Source: Thalassia testudinum
Taxonomy: Eukaryota > Streptophyta > Magnoliopsida > Alismatales > Hydrocharitaceae
Length of the DNA: 64,000 nucleotides
Assembly: GCA_037157565.1 (NCBI GenBank)
Contig: JAZHRO010000019.1
Span: 62,866,501 to 62,930,500, forward strand
Direction: 5' to 3'
The notes under the pieces were generated by a model. That model saw only the letters and a list, made by a program, of their open reading frames with translations. It did not search any database and was not told the DNA's origin. How positions within the stretch are numbered: the stretch's first letter is position 1; the number at the start of each line of letters is the position of its first letter. The position numbers were made by a program, and so were the translations under genes. Positions 58,109 to 64,000 of this stretch are shown here, in pieces.

Positions 58109-58175
58109 GTCCGCGTAGCGCAGCGGCGACGCAGCTGCGGGCGAAGCGGAGGTCGCGGGTTCGAGCCGCGGTGAG
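58109..58175 (+). other. tRNA-like segment in the solo LTR
   Basis: TAGCGCAGCGG (58116-58126) fits the A box and GGTTCGAGCC (58158-58167) the B box of Pol III promoters. Their spacing of 42 bases is close to that in tRNA genes. It lies in U3, sense to the LTR. The acceptor arms do not pair. Confidence 0.5.
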
Positions 58176-58531
58176 GGGGTGGAAGGCGCGGGCGAGCGGG
58201 TGCGGACGAGCGTCAGATGAAGATCCAACGGCTGCGCGCGCTCAATCAGGACGATGCGCGATTGGACGCCAGGCGTAACGCGCGATCGCACGCGGGCGGG
58301 CGCGCTACGCAGCGGGCGCGGACGCGATCTAAGTCGTCCGATCTCGCGATCGGACGGCTGAGACTACGCGGAAGTGCGTAGGCGTTACGCGCGCCGCCAG
58401 CCGAGCGGGCGCGCGTGGGCGCGGCGGCGACGGCGATGTCGGGGCTTTAGCGACGGTTTTATCCGTCACTAAAGACCCCTTATTTATTATTTTGAAGATG
58501 TAATGTCCATTTTGCCCCCACTCCTTGCAAC

Positions 58532-58539
58532 TATAAAAG
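58532..58539 (+). promoter_or_regulatory. TATA box of the solo LTR
   Basis: TATAAAAG within GCAACTATAAAAGGAG, about 1.02 kb from the LTR start. Confidence 0.65.
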
Positions 58540-59367
58540 GAGACCCCCTCCATACGAAATTTTCATCCCTTCCTTCTCCTCTCTACCTCTCCAAAGCTCA
58601 AGAGAAGCTTGTCCCACACCCGGGATGCTTCTCGCGAGATAAAGTCCAAATTTTCGTCCCCCTTCGGAAGTGGATCCTACGACGACGACGGCGTGCTGCT
58701 CCGTTCCCGTTCTTCTGCTTCGTCCTCCTTCGTCCCGCTTCGTCCTCCTTCATCCAGGCGTCATCCCGTCCGGCTCGTCCTCCAAGCGACCGTCGAGGAG
58801 GATTCTCTCTCCCTATTCTTTTTACTGCTTTCTAGTATAGATTTACTGCTTTCTAGAGTAGTCTATTCGTCCTCCGAGCGATCGTCGAGGAGGACATTTC
58901 TCCCTCCATTCTTTTAATGCTTTCTAGAGTAATTGTTTTATGTTTTCTAGTTATAACGAACGAACTCTTTTATGATAAATTCCTTGTCTATTCTACATCT
59001 CATTTTGATTTCCATGTGTAGTATTCTTTCTCTCTCTCTTACTCCCTCTCTCTCTTTTATTTGTTGTAGATACTTAGTTTAAATTGAATTTCTTCGTGAC
59101 AAAATAAAAAGAAACGCGAAGTTTTTAAATCAAACGTTCGCCTCCCTGTGTTCGACCCGGAATTTTAATTTCGGTATAAATTTTATTTGTTGAACTCGAA
59201 TCCTTCGCTTTCGAACTACAACGACAGGTTTTCCAAAACCAAACACGTTAGCGTAGGTTCGTAACACGTTCAACAACAGCCGTTGGATCTTGATCCAACG
59301 GTGGAGAATCGACGTGCTGATTGAAGAAGAAAAGGCGTGGCGGTGCTGGAGGCCGTTTGGGAGGCTG

Positions 59368-59391
59368 AGATGGCGCCACGTGGTGCCATCT
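59368..59391. promoter_or_regulatory. G-box palindrome in the Athila 3' LTR
   Basis: Same palindrome as in the solo LTR; CACGTG at 59377-59382. Confidence 0.6.
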
Positions 59392-59844
59392 TGGCCGTCC
59401 ATCTTCTGGAAGTTGTGGATGGTGCCACGGATGTCGGATTGACTCGATTTTTATGTCGTTGGGCTGCGATCGTCAATCCAAATTCATCCGTGTGGTCGGA
59501 TTTGTCATCTGAAGTGTAAATTTTCACCATCTTGGTCCTTGATCTTCTAGGGTTCCCCGGTCACTATCTGATGCTACGGATGTCTGATTAGGGCGATCTT
59601 GGAGTCGTTGAACTCCAATCGTCGCCCTGATCACATCCATACGGTTGGATCTTTGATCCGAGGCCCCAATAAAATGTTTGCCCTGTCCAAGCACATAAAA
59701 GGAGACAATTAACCTCCATTTTATTCAAACTACTCTAAATGCAAGATGATCCATGTTATGCAATATTTATATAATGAAATGCAATCCTATGCTTAAGAAC
59801 ATGCATAAATAGACATTTTAGGTAGTGTAAATGTGTTTACATCA

Positions 59845-59857
59845 TACCCCCATGCCT
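59845..59857 (-). other. Polypurine tract of the Athila element
   Basis: The minus strand reads AGGCATGGGGGTA next to the LTR start. Confidence 0.8.
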
Positions 59858-61212
59858 ATCTTTTGCTAGTCCCTAGCAAAAACTATATGCTATTTATAAA
59901 AAAATTAGGTTGGACTATTTGGACCTGAGTTATTTTCAATCATTAAGAAATTGTTTACTTAGGAACTGAACTTTCAAAGACACAATAGTGCCCGAGTATC
60001 AGCCAAAATGCAGACCGCCTCAAGCCTCGCCTTATTCAAAGAAAATTTTCTTTTTCTTTTTACTCTTTTCTATTTTTTTTTTTTTTTGGATTTTCAAATT
60101 TAAGAGTGGCTTTCTACGGCCATTCAACTCACCCAAGATTTGATGAGAACCCTAATCTTTAAGCATCTTATTGTGATTGTGATAGACTCATTGACCGGCA
60201 GTTAGAACGGACTTCGGATTTCTATGCCTCTAGGTGACCTAACAAGAATTCTGCCTAAAGGTGTATCTTTACAACCGGTAGCTTTCTCCCTACTTTTATT
60301 TTTTTACGGGGTCAACACAAGGGTGAATCCAGTGTATATCTCCCTGGTTTATTCTACTTCTCCGCTTCTTCCTAAGTGTTTTGGAAATTTTTAGTGCATT
60401 TTCTGAGCTGGGTTCTGGATAACCGGTCGATGAGATGTTACCACCGACAACTTGCTAGCCATACTCGTGCGGCGAAGTGTGGCTTATTTCTTTTTGTTCT
60501 TTTCTCCTTTTCTTTTTGATTTTTTTTTTTTTAAGTAGGTGGCTTCCCTGGTCTAAGATTTACCTACAGGCAGCAAAAAAGAGAAAGGTCCAGTGACTGG
60601 GCTTTGGACAACCTACCTATGGGCTGTTACCCACGATAACTTGCCAGCCATATCACCCTAGAAGGTTCATTAGCTACCCAATTTCCGTTAGAATCGCCGA
60701 ACAACGAGTCAGTGCAAAGAAAGTGTGTAGATGCTTAAAACTCAAAATTCCCTCAAATCAGAGGGCGGGTTGATAAGTCGTGTACTTATCACCCAAACTT
60801 ATTTATTCCAATTATAATAGAATTAAGATGGTGAGGACTCAAAGACAAATCCACATTTTAGTGGATACACAGGCTAATTAAGTCCAAAGACCTGAGGGGT
60901 CTTTGTGTTTAGATCCTAATGTAAAATTTCTTAGGATTGAAAAGTCTTAATGTCCAACTAATCCTTCCTATTTTTTTTTTTTAATAAGAAGAGAGACAAT
61001 TTATATGGATTTCACAAAGCTGACCAAATAATTCAAGAATGAATCCACCCCCCCATGCCTAGCTGATGCAATGTCCTCATTGAAAAAGAGACATGAAAGA
61101 AAGGGTAAAATATGAAAGATGTCACCTGGATATGAAGCTCGTATCAACCTTGTGTCATATGTACAACTGCTGAGTTTAATGCCGTCAGCTAGGTGAAGTC
61201 CAGCCAAAGAAG
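59858..61212 (-). other. Noncoding region between Athila pol and the LTR
   Basis: No gene. Two related blocks around 60428-60465 and 60612-60648 share TGTTACC followed by GA(C/T)AACTTGC(T/C)AGCCATA. T-runs lie at about 60069-60088 and 60519-60532. A second polypurine-like tract (minus strand GGCATGGGGGGGTGG) is at 61045-61059. There is no env-like ORF of useful length. Confidence 0.65.
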
Positions 61213-61719
61213 TCACAGAATGGCTAGAGCAACAGAGTCTGAGATGGGTTTTGGGAGATTACGATCAACAACAGGCTTCAAACGTTGACCGTTGACTTTA
61301 AAGGTGTTACCCGTCTTTGGGTCAGAAATCTGAACGGCACCATTAGAAAAAATCTGATCAATTATGAATGGGCCATTCCATTTAGATCTAAGTTTACCAG
61401 GAAAGAGCTTAAGTTTAGAATCAAATAACCAGACCTTTTGATTTGGCTCAAAGCTCTTGCGAGAAATCAATTGATCATGTAGAGCTTTGGTCCGAGCCTT
61501 GTAGATCTTGGCATTCTCATAAGCATCATTTCTAAGCTCCTCCAACTCAGATAGTTGGAGTTTCCTGGTCTTTCCAACTAGATTCAGATCTAAATTGCAT
61601 TGTTTGATTGCCCAAAATGCCCTGTGTTCAATCTCTACGGGTAGATGGCACGCCTTTCCATACACCAAACGGAATGGAGACATGCCGATGGGCGTTTTAT
61701 ACGCCGTGCGGTAGGCCAA
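61213..61719 (-). pseudogene. Athila integrase C-terminal part
   Basis: 168 codons continuing the integrase in another frame after a one-base loss near 61719. They contain [20 protein letters not shown], the basic linker and the C-terminal domain motif [16 protein letters not shown], ending at [14 protein letters not shown]. The tail resembles the end of pol in the plus-strand fragment near 5250. Confidence 0.9.
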
Positions 61720-63257
61720 AGAGCATCCTCAAGCTTTTGAGTCCAATCCTTGCGATCAGGCCTAACCATTTTTTGCAGAATGTTCTTGATCTCTCGATTG
61801 GAGATCTCGGCTTGTCCATTCGTTTGGGGATGGTAAGGTGTGGAAATTCGATGATTAACCCCGTATTTGGCCAATAAATTCCAGAATTAAGCATTAGTAA
61901 AATGAGTGCCACCATCACTGATGATAGCCCTCGGAATCCCGAACCTACTGAAGATATTTTTCTTAACAAAATTGATGACCACCTTGTGGTCATTGGTTCG
62001 GGTGGGAATTGCCTCAATCCATTTGGACACATAATCAACAACAATAAGAATGTACTGATGTTTAAATGAAGGGATAAAGGGTTCCATGAAATCGATGCCC
62101 CAAACATCAAAAATTTTGATAGGAAGAATAGGGTTTAGGGGCATCATGTCTCTCTTAGTTATGCTCCCGAGTGCCTGGCATCGAGAACATGACCTTGAGA
62201 AATCCTGGGCATCCTTGAATAAAGACGGCCAATAGAAGCCAGATTGCAAGATTTTTGCAGCCGTCTTTTTCCCGGAGTAATGTCCACCACACCCAGATGC
62301 ATGGCAGAACTCGAGTATACTGTTGAATTCATTCTCCGGTATGCATCGGCGAATAATCTGATCAGAGCCGATGCGATACAGTTCAGGGTCCTCCCAGAAG
62401 TAGTATTTGGCTTCAGATTTGAGCCTATCCCGTTGTTGCTTGGTCCAATCCTGGGGGATTTGACCAACGGCCAAATAGTTAACAATGTTAGCAAACCATG
62501 GGGTGTGGACACCTAAAACTGTAAGAATGGTTTCGTCCGGAAAAATGTCAACAATCGGAATGTCCGAACAAGAAGAATCACCTAGGAGTCTCGACAAATG
62601 ATCTGCCACCACATTTTGTACCCCAATTTTATCCTTGATTTCAAGATCAAATTCTTGAAGAAGAAGATTCCAACGAATAAGCTGGGGTTTAGCATCCTTT
62701 TTAGCCAAGAGATGTCTCAAGGCCGAGTGGTCGGTATAAACGATAACATGGGACCCCAAGAGATAAGCCCTGAATTTTTCCAACACAAATACTACAGTTA
62801 GTAATTCCTTTTCAGTAATAGTGTAATTCCTCTGGGCTTCATCCAGAGTTTTACTAGCGTAGTAAATGACAGAGGGCTTTCGATCAATTTTCTGACCCAG
62901 GATAGTCCCGACCGCGTAATCAGAAGCGTCGGTAATGATCTCAAATGGGGTTGTCCAAATTGGTGGTTGCAAAATTGGAGCACAGGTGATTGCCTTTTTC
63001 AGAAAATCAAATGCCTTTCGGCATGATTCGTCAAAAACAAACGGTGTTTCTTTGGCAAGAAGATTGCTCAAAGGACGAGCAACCTTTGAGAAATCCTTGA
63101 TGAATCTTCGATAAAATCCCACATGGCCAAGAAATGATCTGATTTGTTTAACAGATGTGGGAGGAGGAAGATTAGCGATAGCATCAACCTTAGCTTTGTC
63201 CACTTCAATTCCCCGTTCAGAGATTACATGACCCAAAACGATGCCCTCTTGGGTCAT
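61720..63257 (-). pseudogene. Athila RNase H and integrase
   Basis: From 63257 ([20 protein letters not shown]) the frame covers the end of RT ([20 protein letters not shown]), RNase H ([40 protein letters not shown]) and integrase. The HHCC domain reads [15 protein letters not shown]. The core Asp residues are in WGIDFMEPF and [12 protein letters not shown] stop at about 61887-61889 follows, then the Glu block [20 protein letters not shown] continues in frame to the frame break near 61719. Confidence 0.92.
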
Positions 63258-63287
63258 GAAATGACTCTTTTCCCAGCTAAGGACCAG

Positions 63288-64000
63288 TCATGTCTTGATA
63301 CATCGCTTAAGAATCATTTCTAAATTAGCCAAACAAGAGTCAAATGATTCTCCGAAAACAGAGAAATCATCCATGAAGACTTCCATAAACTCTCCCACCA
63401 TGTCGGAGAATATAGCTAGCATACACCTTTGAAAAGTCGCAGGTGCATTGCATAACCCGAAAGGCATCCTACGAAAAGCAAAGGTTCCGTAGGGACAGGT
63501 GAAAGTAGTTTTTCCCTGATCCTCGAGATGGATAGGAACTTGGTTGTATCCCGAGTAGCCATCAAGAAAATAGAAGTACTTCTGCCCGACTAATTTTTCC
63601 AAGATTTGATCAATGAAGGGCAGGGGAAAATGATCCTTTTTAGTGGCCGTGTTCAGCTTCCTGTAATCAATACAAACTCTCCAAGAGGAAGCTAAACGAG
63701 TTGTGACAAATTCTCCTCTCTCATTAGTCACAACAGTAATCCCAGCTTTCTTTGAAATAATCTGAACGGGACTTACCCAGGGACTGTCACAGATTGGATA
63801 AATAATTCCTGCATTGAGCCACTTGATGATTTCCTTTTTGACCACTTCTCGCATATTTGGATTCAATCTCCTCTGCATCTGGCGAGAAGGGCGGGATCCA
63901 TCTTCCAAAAATATTCTATGATTACAGTAAGATGGCTCAATCCTCCTGAGGTCATGAATGGTCTAACCAATTGCCTCCTTATGTTCCTTTAGGACCTTAA
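63288..64000 (-). pseudogene. Athila reverse transcriptase, partial
   Basis: RT fingers and palm: KEIIKWLNAGIIYPICDSPW, WRVCIDYRKLNTATKKDHFP, FLDGYSGYNQVPI, RMPFGLCNAPATFQRCM and the catalytic EVFMDDFSVFGESFD with both Asp present. A stop at 63288 separates it from RNase H and another at 63963-63965 from the N-terminal part (TIHDLRRIEPSYCNHRI). It runs out of the window to the right. Confidence 0.92.

Larger units (their letters stand above)
57513..59275 (+). mobile_element. Family E solo LTR nested in the opposite orientation, flanked by ACAGC
   Basis: 1763 bp, TGATGTAAACACATTTACA to CGTTCAACA, with ACAGC at 57508-57512 and 59276-59280. It is an inverted relative of the LTR that contains it, so the locus forms large imperfect inverted repeats: 56353-57512 against about 58090-59275, and 57513-58080 against 59281-59844. 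No internal region attached. Confidence 0.9.
56353..59844 (-). repeat. 3' LTR of the Athila element (family E), split
   Basis: LTR sequence at 56353-57512 and 59281-59844, 1724 bp in all. Plus-strand start TGTTGAACG, end GTGTTTACATCA. TATA box at 57052-57059 (minus strand TATAAAAG). G-box palindrome at 59368-59391. A tRNA-like stretch lies at 57402-57472. Nested solo LTR at ACAGC. Confidence 0.88.
56353..64000 (-). mobile_element. Athila-type Ty3/gypsy element, 3' part, runs off the right edge
   Basis: Minus-strand element: 3' LTR 56353-59844 (split), polypurine tract 59845-59857, noncoding DNA to 61212, and pol from 61213 to beyond 64000. Gag, protease and the 5' LTR lie outside the window. 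GTTTC (56348-56352) should be its left target duplication. RT and integrase wording ([28 protein letters not shown]) is typical of Athila. Confidence 0.9.

Noticed and set aside
58109..58175. Functional tRNA gene
   Set aside because: The acceptor arms do not pair and no anticodon arm is convincing; kept only as a tRNA-like segment.
59858..61212. Envelope-like gene downstream of Athila pol
   Set aside because: No ORF of useful length, no signal peptide or membrane segment; the sequence is A/T-rich with T-runs and short repeats.

Overview
The window is nuclear DNA of a flowering plant and consists almost entirely of LTR retrotransposons inserted into one another. I found no host protein gene, rRNA gene or CRISPR array. 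The plant assignment rests on the element types: Athila-type, Tat-type and Tekay/Del chromodomain Ty3/gypsy elements, a SIRE/Maximus-like Ty1/copia gag, and primer-binding sites for tRNA-Asp and initiator tRNA-Met. The species cannot be told from the sequence. I use provisional names for the LTR families: A (about 2.7 kb), B (about 2.1 kb), E (about 1.75 kb) and D (a repeat of about 3.6 kb).

Layout, left to right. 1-6671 is the end of a plus-strand Athila-type element. Its integrase is split by a family E solo LTR (799-4585), which is itself split by a family B LTR (2481-4569). At about 6671 it is joined tail to tail to a truncated minus-strand element that carries family A LTRs and a decayed non-pol ORF (6672-12929). 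Then follow LTR fragments of families B and A (12930-13851), a family A solo LTR (13857-16370, flanked by AGGGA) and diverged LTR-like sequence (16376-19959). 19960-38889 is a minus-strand copia element with gag but no pol. Its left LTR contains a family A solo LTR (20394-23160, flanked by GCAAT). Its right LTR contains a complete but inactivated Tekay chromovirus (27596-37937, flanked by GTGAT).

38890-55320 holds two head-to-tail copies of repeat D. The second is split by a complete 10.0 kb minus-strand non-autonomous element (42447-52487, flanked by AAATG) with 2.76 kb LTRs, an exact tRNA-Asp primer site and one intact 695-codon ORF of unknown function where gag-pol would normally lie. 55321-56352 is a Tat-type pol remnant. 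56353 to the window end is a minus-strand Athila element: its 3' LTR (split by an oppositely oriented solo LTR of the same family, flanked by ACAGC), noncoding DNA downstream of pol, and an inactivated RT, RNase H and integrase.

How the parts relate. The noncoding DNA after the 695-codon ORF matches the DNA after pol in the plus-strand Athila fragment, so the non-autonomous family probably arose from that lineage and would depend on it for enzymes. All recognisable pol genes here are broken. The 695-codon ORF, one decayed relative of it, and several symmetric motifs in the LTRs are the least explained parts.
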